NCBI GenBank assembly: GCA_030040995.1
Contig: JASHOS010000110.1
Location: forward strand, 1 to 33,083
Source: Terriglobia bacterium
GTDB lineage: Bacteria; Acidobacteriota; Terriglobia; UBA7540
DNA: 33,083 bases
Direction of reading: 5' to 3'
The notes under the pieces were generated by a model. The model did no database searches. It was not told where the DNA came from and saw only the letters and a list, made by a program, of their open reading frames with translations. Every line of letters starts with the position of its first letter. Position 1 is the stretch's first letter. Position numbers and translations under genes: made by a program. Shown piece by piece: positions 1 to 8,578 of this stretch.

Positions 1-2
1 TA

Positions 3-254
3 GCCGTCGAGAGAGAGAAGCCCGTACCACTTGTGTATGAGGAGGTGAAGCTGGAATGCGGTTACCGGATGGATTTGTGGGTGGAGCGATCTGTGGTTGT
101 AGAGGTGAAGTCCATTGAAGCCTTAGCCCCTATTCATGAAGCTCAGACGCTGTCGTACTTGAGGCTTTCGGGGTGCAAGATAGCGCTGCTCATCAATTTC
201 AATGTATCCGTGCTGAAGGACGGCATCCGGCGGTTTATCAATGGAACGATTTAA
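3..254 (+). CDS. GxxExxY-type PD-(D/E)XK protein (5' partial)
   Basis: The reading frame enters from the left edge, so the N-terminus is missing; about 83 residues remain. They match the C-terminal part of the short GxxExxY family (PDDEXK_3 type). An Asp in YRMDLWV is followed by a Glu-x-Lys pair in VVEVKS and then by a downstream EAQ, which is the order of acidic/Lys residues in a PD-(D/E)XK nuclease fold. The end, with LLINF followed by a short helix, is also typical of this family. The biological role of these proteins is not established, although the fold suggests nucleic-acid cleavage. No partner gene is visible because the upstream side is cut off. Confidence 0.75.
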   Translation, partial: AVEREKPVPLVYEEVKLECGYRMDLWVERSVVVEVKSIEALAPIHEAQTLSYLRLSGCKIALLINFNVSVLKDGIRRFINGTI

Positions 255-412
255 AGCGATCGACGTGGTGTAGCTTCCCTGTGGGCCTGGGCAGCGGCTT
301 CGCAACCGCGAGTTATCCGGCCCTTCTTGAATCGGACCACTCAAACTCATGGATCATTTGGGCTAGACGCGCGATTCTGCAAGCCTGTTGCGGCGGTCCA
401 CCGACTCGACCT

Positions 413-1495
413 TCAGTCGATCTCAATATCTCCCGACCCGGTGCGCAGTTTGACGAGCGGCCCGCCTTTGCCTACGACGCCGCGCATCGTGCCCTTTCCG
501 AAGGTTCCCTGGATCGTGACCGAACGGTGCGTGAGGATCCGGCCCGAGTCGCTATGGGCGTCCAGATTGAAAGAAGCCTGCGCGGGAAGGCGCACTATAA
601 GAGTTCCCGAGCCCGACTGGAGGCTCCAGTCGCCAGAGGCCACGCCTTGGGCCGTGATGTCGCCGCTGCCCGTCCCGGCGCGCAAGGGACCGTTTACTCC
701 AGTGACCTGAATACTTCCCGATCCAGTGCTGACTCTGCCGCCCGCTGGGAACCCTTTTCCCTCAGAAGGCATAGAGAAACTTGTGGCTTCGCTCTGCCCA
801 ATTTCCTTGCCGGAGTGATAAATCGACTCGCTAACTTGCGAGCCCTCCTCGGAGAGTTTTATGTCGCCGCTGCCCGTGCTCAGATAGAACGGCCCCATAA
901 CGCTCACCGCCTGAATATCGCCGCTGCCCGAGCTGATGTGAACTTCACCGCGAATCGCACGGGCTCGTACGTCTCCCGATCCTGTGGAGGCGGTGACTTC
1001 ATCGCCAATATCAGCGATCCTGAGATCGCCGGAGCCGCTGCTGGCTTTCACCGGACCGTGGATTCCGTCTGCCGATACGTCGCCCGAGCCTGACGACGCC
1101 TGGAGCTGCGTTCGTGGCGGAGCCTCAATATCGTAACTGATGGAAACGCCGCGGCGAAGCTCCGGATCGGTAATGTGGCCGATGCGAATGTAGTTCCCCT
1201 GCTGTTCCACCGGCGGATTGGATTCGAGCTCGTGAATCTTGGTCTCCGCATCATTCGAGCCGGAAAACCAGCCGTTGTTCGCCTTAATGATGGCGTGAAC
1301 GCGCACCTCCGAAGAAGCTCCCGCCTGGACCGTAACATCGCCAGCGCCCGTGCTCACGTCAAGCTCAACTGGTCCCGTAACCTTCAGGGTTCTGTCGAAG
1401 GAGCCTTCATCCCTCGCAAAACCTGGAACTGCCAGCCCCAAACACGCAACGGCCAGCAGGGAAACTGCAATTTGCCAGATTGTTTTCTTCAACAT
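413..1495 (-). CDS. Secreted DUF4097 beta-repeat protein
   Basis: This is a 360-residue protein when started at the ATG at 1495, which has a GAGGAG ribosome binding site about 9 nt upstream; the frame stays open to 1714, but that extension lacks such a site. The N-terminus is a signal peptide (MLKKTIWQIAVSLLAVACLG, cleavage near GFARDEG). The rest is about ten degenerate repeats built on S-T/S-G-S-G-D-I/V/L, one every 20-30 residues, as in DUF4097 putative adhesin-like proteins that fold as a right-handed beta-solenoid. It is probably periplasmic or cell-surface. Members are common in Acidobacteria and Bacteroidetes and often sit near anti-sigma or membrane genes, but here the neighbours are unrelated. 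Its function is unknown. The repetitive DNA also leaves a long open frame on the opposite strand. Confidence 0.85.
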   Translation of the reverse strand: MLKKTIWQIAVSLLAVACLGLAVPGFARDEGSFDRTLKVTGPVELDVSTGAGDVTVQAGASSEVRVHAIIKANNGWFSGSNDAETKIHELESNPPVEQQGNYIRIGHITDPELRRGVSISYDIEAPPRTQLQASSGSGDVSADGIHGPVKASSGSGDLRIADIGDEVTASTGSGDVRARAIRGEVHISSGSGDIQAVSVMGPFYLSTGSGDIKLSEEGSQVSESIYHSGKEIGQSEATSFSMPSEGKGFPAGGRVSTGSGSIQVTGVNGPLRAGTGSGDITAQGVASGDWSLQSGSGTLIVRLPAQASFNLDAHSDSGRILTHRSVTIQGTFGKGTMRGVVGKGGPLVKLRTGSGDIEID

Positions 1496-1842
1496 TCGCT
1501 TAATCTCCTCGCGCCTCTGCGCTTGTAGCTGGTCCAGACTGGGACGCTCATTCGTCGTAGCGCCGGTCCCGCCAAGCAGAACCGGTGTTATACAAATTGG
1601 ACGTGCTCCATGCCGGATCGTGAGCAGCCAGCGGGCGCTCCGGATCCGCCGTAAGGTAGGCAGCGTAGGCGTACGGCTGGCCCTACCCTGGTTGATTTCC
1701 GGGCGGTGAACCAAGGGGACGATAAATCGTCCCCCTACATTAACTGCGGCTACCTACGGATTGCGGCGTGATCATACCGATGGCCGGGAGCTCAAACTTG
1801 ATCTACAATCATTGACTTCACCTCGAGCCCCGGAGGTTCGAT
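1496..1842. other. Divergent intergenic region with a perfect hairpin
   Basis: This 347-bp space separates the divergent DUF4097 and SAM hydrolase genes. Inside it, 1715-1734 is a perfect 8-bp inverted repeat (GGGGACGA, loop TAAA, TCGTCCCC) followed by CTACA. No T-run follows, so it is more likely a dispersed palindrome than a terminator. I did not find a convincing promoter pair for either gene. Confidence 0.5.
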
Positions 1843-2646
1843 TTGGGCCATTCGCCGATCGTTACAATTACCACTGATTTCGGTCTTGAAGACCATTTCG
1901 TTGGAACGATGAAGGGGGTAATCCTCAACATCAATCCTGCCGCCCAATGCGTGGACATCTGCCACCGCGTCAGCTCTTACGATGTTCTGGACGGCGCGCT
2001 CACGCTGGCGATGTCTTACCGCTTCTTTCCGCCGGGTTCCATTCACCTGGTCGTTGTTGATCCGGGCGTAGGCTCGTCCCGCCGCCCTATTGCCGCTCGC
2101 AGCCGTCAATACAGGTTTGTTGCCCCTGATAACGGAGTGCTTTCCTTCATTTTCGACCGCGAGGAAGATATCGAAGTCCGGCATGTGACGGCGGCCCAGT
2201 ACTTCCTGCAGCCCCTCAGCAATACCTTTCACGGCCGCGATATCTTTGCGCCAGTTGCGGCCTGGGTCAGTAAAGGCATCGGAATGGACCAACTCGGCAG
2301 CCTCATTACTGATTATGTCAGGATCACTCCACCCCGCCCCAAGCGAATCGAGGAAGGCCTGTTGGCAGGGACTGTCCTCAAGGTGGACAAATTCGGAAAT
2401 CTCATTACCAACCTTAGTCCGGTGGACTTGCCGGAACTGTCATCAGGGAGTGCTAGCCCGTTCCACATAGCGATTCACGGCCACAAGGTGACACGACTCT
2501 ACTCTTCTTATTCCATGGGCCAGCCTTCGGAGCTTTTTGCCATTTGGGGAAGCTCCGGCTACCTTGAAGTTTGCCGGAACCTCGGGTCCGCAGCCGACGC
2601 TTTGCAGGCCTCTCAGGGCTCGGAAGTCAACGTGGCCATAGGCTGA
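1843..2646 (+). CDS. SAM hydrolase, adenosine-forming (DUF62 family)
   Basis: This 267-residue protein belongs to the SAM hydroxide adenosyltransferase family, which splits S-adenosylmethionine into adenosine and methionine using water-derived hydroxide and is related to the fluorinase and chlorinase enzymes. The N-terminal TDFGLEDHFVG and the VVDPGVGS motif are diagnostic. The expected Asp-Arg-His triad is present as D73, R80 and H130 (in FHGRD), with the seven-residue Asp-to-Arg spacing known for archaeal members. The C-terminal domain after GTVLKVDKFGNLITN is also present, so the length is normal. Translation starts at TTG, with CGGAGG six nt upstream. The gene stands alone; the product is likely cytoplasmic. 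The physiological reason for hydrolysing SAM is not settled for this family. Confidence 0.9.
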   Translation: MGHSPIVTITTDFGLEDHFVGTMKGVILNINPAAQCVDICHRVSSYDVLDGALTLAMSYRFFPPGSIHLVVVDPGVGSSRRPIAARSRQYRFVAPDNGVLSFIFDREEDIEVRHVTAAQYFLQPLSNTFHGRDIFAPVAAWVSKGIGMDQLGSLITDYVRITPPRPKRIEEGLLAGTVLKVDKFGNLITNLSPVDLPELSSGSASPFHIAIHGHKVTRLYSSYSMGQPSELFAIWGSSGYLEVCRNLGSAADALQASQGSEVNVAIG

Positions 2647-3196
2647 CCGGGTACGAACCCTAATTGGGCAACCCTTTTGCCCCGCTACGCGTCCTCATCT
2701 TTGTCCAGATCTTCAGCCGGACTCCAGAGGCGATTCGGATGAATTCGCAATTTCAGCCCCTCGGGAGAAGGTGACCGGCGAAGGAGGCCGGGCCTGCGGC
2801 CACCGAAGAGCTCGTGCCGCAGTCCGGTAAGGGAGTTCTACCGGTATTTTCAAGACAGCTGGTCATGCCGCTTTGCGGCACCCGCGAAGCTATGAAAATG
2901 ACCCCTACCCTTTCCCTTGGGGGAGGGTGGCTCGCGGCCGACGCTTTCTCCAGCCGGCGCGGGCCAGGTGAGGGGTTTCTATCGAGATCTTCGAGTCATG
3001 GGGCAGTCGTGCCTTGGTACCACGCGTCATAACGGCAATTTACGCCGCCGCGCCCTGGGACGCGACCAGGAGCTTTGGTAGAATGAGCCGGAGCGTGGGA
3101 GTCCTGCGGGCAAGTCTCGCCGGCCCGGCCAAATAACTTGGGCGGCGCCGCCTCCCGGTTCGCGGCGCGCACCGCCGGTTCCCGCGCTGAGGGGTT
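2647..3196. other. Gene-free intergenic region holding a GC-rich palindromic repeat
   Basis: About 550 bp without a credible gene; the open frames here lack ribosome binding sites and family features. The notable content is the palindromic repeat at 2901-2977. A TAGAAT hexamer at 3079 could be a -10 element for the downstream export cluster, but its -35 partner is poor. Confidence 0.5.
2901..2977. repeat. Dispersed intergenic repeat, copy A
   Basis: The segment 2934-2977 aligns without gaps to 13463-13506 with 37 of 44 bases identical, ending in both copies in GGTGAGGGGTT. Its left half (CCCTTGGGGGAG followed by GGTGGC) is also shared with the element at 5849-5900. It therefore belongs to a family of GC-rich palindromic elements with a variable centre that lies only between genes here. 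Confidence 0.7.
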
Positions 3197-4570
3197 ATGA
3201 AACCTGGCCTTTTTCGCTCGGCCACACAAGCGCCGAGTCTCCCGACTGCCGCGCCTCCAACTCATCTTCAGCCATCTTCTCCGCCACCGCGCCCCGGGCG
3301 ACGCCGTGCCTGGCCCTATGGGATACCTATGGCCCTCGCGCTGGTTCTGGGTCTGTGGGCGATTGAGACCCGGCGTGGCCGGGAACCTGGGGAGGCAACT
3401 GTAGCTCGCACGACCGCGGTTGTTCGCGCCAGTTTCGTAAGGAGCATCCGGCTGGCAGGCAGGATGGAGGCGCTTGAATCGTACGGTGTGATTGCGCCCG
3501 TAATCCGTAATGCCCAGAGCAGCTCAAACAGCGAGAGCACGGGAAGCGAGATGGTACTGACGGAGCTCGATCCTGCCGGAACAGGAGTGAAAAAAGGCAG
3601 CCCGGTGGCGCAGTTTGACCCCCAGCCGGTCATTCAGGATTATGTTAGCGCCAAGGCCGGCTACGAGGGCTTGCTTGACCAGGTTGCCGCGAAGCGAGCG
3701 GACGAAGCTGCTGCGCGGGCCAAGGACGACGCCGATTTGACTCAAGCGGAAGACGCGCTCAAAAAAGCCCAACTCGAAATACTCAAAAATCCTATTCTTT
3801 CGCCCAACGACGTTCAGACGAACCAACTCAACTTGAAGGAAGCCGAGGCAACCCTGAAACAGGAGAAACTCACCTACGCTCTCAAGCGCCAGTCGGCCGC
3901 GGCGGACATTCGCGATTTCGAGCTTCAGGCGGAAGAAAAGCGGCAGGTTATGGTCCAGGCACAGCAGAACGAGCGGATGATGACGGTGCGCGCGCCCGTG
4001 GATGGGATTGTGGTAATTGATACGCACTGGGCGGGCGACAGCATGGCGCCGTTTGAGGTAGGGGACAGCGTGCGCCCCGGCACGCCCTTTATGAGGATTG
4101 TGAACCCTTCGCGAATGGAGGTGCGGATCAACGTCAACCAGCTCGACGCGCCTTATATCAAAGCCGGTCAGCGCGCTGTGATTCATTTGGATGCTTATCC
4201 TGGATCGAGCTTTCCCGGGGTCATCGAAAGCATCTCCCCCATCGGCGCCGCTAGCGACTTTTCTCAGAAACTCATCACGCTCTCTGCGACCGCGCTCGTG
4301 GAAGGGAATGATCCGAGACTGATGCCGGACCTTTCCGCGGCCGTGGACGCCGAGCTTCAAACTGTGCCGGATGCCCTTATAGTTCCGCGGGACGCTATCC
4401 TCCGGCAAAGCGGCGGCGCCTGCGTCCTCTTGAAAAATGCGACCGGATTCGGATTCGCGAAGCACCCTGTGACACTCGGAGCGTTGAACGATACGCAAGC
4501 GGTGGTCGAATCGGGGCTCCGCCCGGGCGAGATCGTCGAGCGCAACGTGAATGAAACCTTGCCAAATTAA
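3197..4570 (+). CDS. HlyD/MacA-type periplasmic adaptor, first of three
   Basis: This 457-residue membrane fusion protein links an inner-membrane pump to an outer-membrane channel. It has a Pro/Arg-rich cytoplasmic tail (about 1-42), one membrane segment (WPYGIPMALALVLGLWAIE, about 40-58), a lipoyl half-domain, a long Ala/Glu/Lys-rich coiled-coil hairpin (about 145-265), the second lipoyl half (VRAPVDGIVVI) and beta-barrel plus membrane-proximal domains up to VERNVNETLPN. The Pro-rich tail before the membrane segment is longer than usual. The ATG is preceded by GAGGGG at short spacing. Its TAA stop is followed with no gap by the next adaptor, so the two are surely co-transcribed. The substrate is not evident from sequence. 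Confidence 0.85.
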   Translation: MKPGLFRSATQAPSLPTAAPPTHLQPSSPPPRPGRRRAWPYGIPMALALVLGLWAIETRRGREPGEATVARTTAVVRASFVRSIRLAGRMEALESYGVIAPVIRNAQSSSNSESTGSEMVLTELDPAGTGVKKGSPVAQFDPQPVIQDYVSAKAGYEGLLDQVAAKRADEAAARAKDDADLTQAEDALKKAQLEILKNPILSPNDVQTNQLNLKEAEATLKQEKLTYALKRQSAAADIRDFELQAEEKRQVMVQAQQNERMMTVRAPVDGIVVIDTHWAGDSMAPFEVGDSVRPGTPFMRIVNPSRMEVRINVNQLDAPYIKAGQRAVIHLDAYPGSSFPGVIESISPIGAASDFSQKLITLSATALVEGNDPRLMPDLSAAVDAELQTVPDALIVPRDAILRQSGGACVLLKNATGFGFAKHPVTLGALNDTQAVVESGLRPGEIVERNVNETLPN

Positions 4571-5809
4571 ATGATGAGAGCGGGCACATACCGGCCGTGG
4601 ATCGGAGCGGCGGTCATCGCAGTGACTGTCGCCGGTCTCACCGCTGCCAAGTACGCGCGCCGCCCGGACCAGCTTCCCACGGCCCGCGCGAGATGGGGCC
4701 CCTTCACTGAGTATTTGGATCTCCGCGGGTCGATCATCGCGCTTCGCTCGATTGCCCTCAAGCTTCCTCCCGAGGCGGAAGAGCAGGTGCGGATTGTGAC
4801 GCTCGCGCCCAACGGATCGGCCGTTAAGCAGGGCGAGGTAGTCGTTCAGTTCGACGCTTCGCGGCTCGAACAAAGCTTGCACAAGGATGAAGTGACGCTG
4901 AAGCAGGCCGAGGCAACCGTCGGCCAGACGCGCGCCCAGACGGAGCAGACCGTCGAGAAAGACAAAACGGCGCTGCTCAAAGCCCGGTTCACGCTGGAAC
5001 AGGATAAGCTCAAAGCGGCGCAGCAGGAGATTCTTTCCAAAATCGAGGGCGAAGAGGACCAGCTCAAAGTTGCCGACGATACTCAGGCGGTCGTCCAGGC
5101 CGAGCAACAGGTCCACTCGGATCAGGCTGACGGCAAGGCCAAGATAGACGGGAAAGTCGCCCCCCGCGACAAGGCAGCGGCCGACGTCCGGCGGACCCAA
5201 GCCGAGCTCGCCGCCTTGACCGTGAAGGCGCCCATCAGTGGTGTGATCAGCATCTTGCCCAACCCCCCCTGGAACGACAACGCTCCGCCTTACCGCCCCG
5301 GGGACCAGGTGGGCCCGGGAAGCAAAATTGCCGAGTTGCCCGACCTTTCAACCCTCGAAGTCGACGCGCGGGTAGACGAAGTTGATCGCGGCAAAATTGC
5401 CACGGGCGAGCCCGTGACGGTGCGCGTGGACGCTGTTCCAGACCGGGTTTTCAAAGGCTTCATCGCTTCCATCAGTACCCTTGCGAGAATTGATTTCTCT
5501 GCAGGGTGGCCGTGGCCTCGCAACTTCGATACGAGGGTCCGGCTTCGCGATTCCGATCCCCGCCTTCGGCCCGGCATGAGCGCCGGGCTGCGGATTGCCG
5601 TCCATACGATTCCGGGCTCCGTTCTGATTCCCGCGCGCGCCGCGTTTCAGGAAAACGGAGAGACGGTTGCCTATGTTCTCAAAGGCTCGGAATTCATCGC
5701 GCAACCCCTGCAGGCCTCGCTGCCGAGCGATGGGCAAGTAGCCGTGTTCAGCGGCCTCGAGCCTGGGGACCGCGTCGCCTTGAGACAGCCTCATCGCCTG
5801 GCGCAGTGA
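4571..5809 (+). CDS. HlyD/MacA-type periplasmic adaptor, second of three
   Basis: This 412-residue adaptor starts directly after the stop of the previous gene; two consecutive ATG codons (4571, 4574) are both possible starts. An N-terminal membrane segment (about 9-26, WIGAAVIAVTVAGLTAAKYA) anchors it. A Gln/Lys/Glu-rich coiled coil covers about 95-215, and the lipoyl/beta-barrel part includes LTVKAPISGVISILP and the barrel segment VDARVDEVDRGKIATGEPV. It shares the fold and size of its neighbours but has clearly diverged, which argues for old duplication rather than a recent copy. It probably forms mixed or alternative adaptor rings with the other two. The following gap to the third adaptor (144 bp) contains a palindromic repeat, so expression may be modulated there. 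Confidence 0.85.
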   Translation: MMRAGTYRPWIGAAVIAVTVAGLTAAKYARRPDQLPTARARWGPFTEYLDLRGSIIALRSIALKLPPEAEEQVRIVTLAPNGSAVKQGEVVVQFDASRLEQSLHKDEVTLKQAEATVGQTRAQTEQTVEKDKTALLKARFTLEQDKLKAAQQEILSKIEGEEDQLKVADDTQAVVQAEQQVHSDQADGKAKIDGKVAPRDKAAADVRRTQAELAALTVKAPISGVISILPNPPWNDNAPPYRPGDQVGPGSKIAELPDLSTLEVDARVDEVDRGKIATGEPVTVRVDAVPDRVFKGFIASISTLARIDFSAGWPWPRNFDTRVRLRDSDPRLRPGMSAGLRIAVHTIPGSVLIPARAAFQENGETVAYVLKGSEFIAQPLQASLPSDGQVAVFSGLEPGDRVALRQPHRLAQ

Positions 5810-5848
5810 CCGCTGACAGTGTCTTGTGCCGCACAAGTTTTGACAACT

Positions 5849-5900
5849 CCCTCGCCCCCTTGGGGGAGAGGGTGGCGAGCGTAGCGAGCTGGGTGAGGGG
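5849..5900. repeat. GC-rich palindromic repeat within the export cluster
   Basis: The start pairs CCCTCGCCCCC with GGGGGAGAGGG across a TT loop (one mismatch), then runs to GGGTGAGGGG. It lies between the second and third adaptor genes. The layout (CCCTC-type arm, hairpin, distal GGTGAGGGG) matches the elements near 2901 and 18682. There is no T-run, so it is not an obvious terminator. Confidence 0.65.
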
Positions 5901-5953
5901 TCGCCGGTGACCAGGACTGTCAGCAATCACGCAGGAGCACTGGGTTACTTATT

Positions 5954-7264
5954 ATGAGCAAGCCAGTCTGGGCAAGCATCCTCGTTACAGGCGCAGTGAT
6001 TCTTGGAGCTGTGGGGTACGCCAGCCTTCGCCGGCTCCATGCAGCGGTAACTGCTGTGCCGGTAGCAACCGTCAAGCGGGGCGATATTGCCCTTACGGTT
6101 TACACCAGCGGAACCCTTAACGCGCAAAAAGTAGCCCGCTTGGTCGCGCCGCAAGTTACCGGCGGCGAGATGACAGTCATTAAGCTCCTGCCCACCGGCT
6201 CTGCGGTGAAGGCAGGAGGCGTGGTTGCCGCCTTCGATCCGGGCGCCGAGGAATATAACCTTCAGGAGGCGCGCGCCGAACTCGGCGAGGCCCAGAAAGA
6301 GATTGCGAAAGCCGGAACGGACGCCAAGGTCCAGGCGGCCGAGGACCGGTCACAATTGCTCTCTGACCAGTACGAGGTGGACAAGGCGGCAATCAAAGTG
6401 AAGACTAACGAGCTTTACAGCGCCATCGATGCCCAACAGAACATACTGGCGCTCGACCAGGCCAAGCGCGCGCTGGCGGAGCTCCGAGCGGATGTGAAAT
6501 CCCACTCCACCTCCGGTCAGGCGACGCTGGCCGTCGCCGAGCAGGACAGGCAGAAGGCGCTTTTCGCCATCCAGCAAGCCCTGCAGGATATCAAGAATAT
6601 GACTGTGTGCTCACCGATCGCAGGGCTGGTAGAAGTCGAGAAGAATTACTGGGCCAATGGCGGCATTTTTTTTGAAGGCGAGGAGCTTCCGGAGTTCCGT
6701 GTCGGCGACGAGGCTTTCTCGGGCATGAGTGTGGCTCAGGTGATCGATCCCTCCCGCATTGAGGTCCACACCGCCGTCACGGAAACCGACCGGGCCAACA
6801 TTCGGATTGGGCAGCGCGTGGAGATTCACGTGGACTCTATGCCGCATAAAGTCTTTTACGGGAAGATTACGGCCATTTCCGGCTCGGCTTCGCGCGGATC
6901 AATATTCAGTGATCTGCCGCCTACGGTCGCAACTTTCGGCGTGACGGTCCAGTTCACCGAGGCGCCGGCCGGTTCTCGTCCGGGGGAGACGGCCCACCTG
7001 GTCATTCAAGGCACAGCTCTCTCGGGCGTTCTCTATCTGCCGCCCCAAGCCGTTTTTCAAGTGAATGGAAACCCGGTGGTCTACGTCAAGAAGGAAAGCG
7101 GCTTCGAAGCGCAACGGGTGAAGGTCAAGTACCGCACAGCCACGCAGATTGTTATTGAGGGCGTCGAACGAGGGGCCATAGTTGCGCTGGTCAATCCCGA
7201 AAAGAAGAACTCTGGAACTCCCCCTGCCCGTCCCGGGATGGCGTTACCCCAGGGAGGCGAATGA
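5954..7264 (+). CDS. HlyD/MacA-type periplasmic adaptor, third of three
   Basis: This 436-residue adaptor has an N-terminal membrane segment (about 5-24), a first lipoyl half near LVAPQVTGGEMTVIKLLPTG, an Ala/Glu/Gln-rich coiled coil (about 95-215), a second lipoyl half (VCSPIAGLVEVEKNYWA) and beta-barrel and membrane-proximal domains (VYVKKESGFEAQRVKVKY). The C-terminal tail is Pro/Gly-rich. Its stop codon overlaps the start of the permease gene in an ATGA arrangement, which strongly suggests translational coupling and makes this the adaptor most likely to be the direct partner of that permease. Confidence 0.85.
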   Translation: MSKPVWASILVTGAVILGAVGYASLRRLHAAVTAVPVATVKRGDIALTVYTSGTLNAQKVARLVAPQVTGGEMTVIKLLPTGSAVKAGGVVAAFDPGAEEYNLQEARAELGEAQKEIAKAGTDAKVQAAEDRSQLLSDQYEVDKAAIKVKTNELYSAIDAQQNILALDQAKRALAELRADVKSHSTSGQATLAVAEQDRQKALFAIQQALQDIKNMTVCSPIAGLVEVEKNYWANGGIFFEGEELPEFRVGDEAFSGMSVAQVIDPSRIEVHTAVTETDRANIRIGQRVEIHVDSMPHKVFYGKITAISGSASRGSIFSDLPPTVATFGVTVQFTEAPAGSRPGETAHLVIQGTALSGVLYLPPQAVFQVNGNPVVYVKKESGFEAQRVKVKYRTATQIVIEGVERGAIVALVNPEKKNSGTPPARPGMALPQGGE

Positions 7265-8553
7265 CGGCCACCCACGTTTCCATGGTCTCCCGTCCGCTGC
7301 CCCGCCGTGGGCTATGGCTCCCCGATCTGCACCTTGCTCTTGAAAACCTTCGCCAGCGGAAATTGCGCTCTCTTCTTACCATGCTGGGCATGATTTTCGG
7401 AGTGGCGGCGGTGATCTCCATGCTCTCCATCGGGGCGGGAGCCCAAAAACAGGAAATGACTTACCTCGAGCAGTTGGGCGTCCAGAACCTCCTCATCGAG
7501 GCTAAGGAGGCGGACGGCTATCAGGCTTTTTCAAAAATAAGGAAGATCAGTCCGGGCCTCACTTTTGCCGACCTGCGTCTGATCCGGGCGAGCGTCGAGG
7601 GAATTGAGCTTTCGACCGCGCGCAAGCGTTATACGCCCATCAAGATGATACCTAAACCCGCCGGCGCCATGCCTGCATTGTACGGCGTCGATCCGGAATA
7701 TCGGCAGATTGCCAACCTCCACATCATGGCGGGCCGGTTCTTCGACGCTGATGAAAGCGCGCGCTCCGCGCCTGTATGCGTGTTGGGAGAAGGGGCAAAA
7801 GCAAGCCTGTTTGGTCCCACAGATGCTTTGGGACGGTATATCAAGGCAGACGGCCAGTGGTACCACGTCATCGGCATCGCAGGGCCGCAGCTCACCGGAG
7901 CAACCCATCTCTCCGGCGTTCCCACTCAGGATTTGAATAATGTGATCTATGCCCCGCTGGGCTCGGTCATTTACCGTCTTGCGAGCGCGACAAGCCAATA
8001 CCACGATGAAATCGACGGCATCTACCTGCACCTCGATAAGAAGCACGAAATCACCTCGGCCGCCGAAATCGTGCGGGGAATCTTGAACGCCACTCACCAC
8101 AACGCCGGCGATTTCAGCGTGATTGTGCCCGCTGCGCTCCTGGCGCAGCAGCAGAACACGCGCCGCATCTTCAATGTTGTCATGGTCGCCATTGCCTCCA
8201 TCTCGCTGCTCGTCGGAGGCATCGGCATCATGAACATTATGCTGGCGAGCGTGCTGGAGCGGACGCACGAGATCGGCGTCCGGCGCGCCGTCGGGGCGCG
8301 CCGGAGCGATATCATCCGCCAGTTTGTGACCGAGTCCGTGCTGATCTCTCTGGTGGGCGGCCTCATCGGAATCGCTTGCGGCTTCGGCATCTCCCGTCTG
8401 ATCGCTTGGCTGGCCGCCTGGTCCACGATCGTTACCGTGACCTCGATCCTGCTAGCCTTTGTGGTTTCCGTTTCCGTGGGATTAATCTTTGGCATCTATC
8501 CAGCTACCAAAGCGGCTCGCCTCGACCCCGTCGAGGCCCTGCGATACGAATGA
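7261..8553 (+). CDS. MacB/FtsX-type ABC transporter permease
   Basis: This 430-residue inner-membrane protein has the MacB layout: a first membrane helix near 36-60 (LRSLLTMLGMIFGVAAVISM), a large periplasmic MacB_PCD domain (about 60-285) and three C-terminal helices in an FtsX domain that contains the family hallmark ERTHEIGVRRAVGA and ends with PATKAARLDPVEALRYE. E. coli MacB carries an N-terminal ATPase domain; none is present here, and no separate ATPase (LolD/MacB-NBD type) is encoded in the cluster. The energising subunit must therefore come from elsewhere if the pump is active. The start overlaps the preceding adaptor stop by 4 nt. It probably works with the adaptors and the following TolC-type protein in tripartite export. 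Confidence 0.9.
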   Translation: MTATHVSMVSRPLPRRGLWLPDLHLALENLRQRKLRSLLTMLGMIFGVAAVISMLSIGAGAQKQEMTYLEQLGVQNLLIEAKEADGYQAFSKIRKISPGLTFADLRLIRASVEGIELSTARKRYTPIKMIPKPAGAMPALYGVDPEYRQIANLHIMAGRFFDADESARSAPVCVLGEGAKASLFGPTDALGRYIKADGQWYHVIGIAGPQLTGATHLSGVPTQDLNNVIYAPLGSVIYRLASATSQYHDEIDGIYLHLDKKHEITSAAEIVRGILNATHHNAGDFSVIVPAALLAQQQNTRRIFNVVMVAIASISLLVGGIGIMNIMLASVLERTHEIGVRRAVGARRSDIIRQFVTESVLISLVGGLIGIACGFGISRLIAWLAAWSTIVTVTSILLAFVVSVSVGLIFGIYPATKAARLDPVEALRYE

Positions 8554-8578
8554 ACCATTCGCTCTTCGGAGGTCACGC

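Noticed and set aside
173-1093. 306-codon open frame on the plus strand
   Set aside because: It lies opposite the DUF4097 gene and is open because the SGSGD repeats give a periodic GC-rich complement; no binding site or family features.
2703-2716. 14-nt exact match GTCCAGATCTTCAG to 13262-13275
   Set aside because: A match of this length is expected about once or twice by chance in 33 kb, so it cannot be used to extend the repeat pair 2934/13463.
3524-5200. 558-codon open frame on the minus strand
   Set aside because: It runs antisense across the first two HlyD genes, whose domains and spacing are clear; its composition is that of a complement frame.
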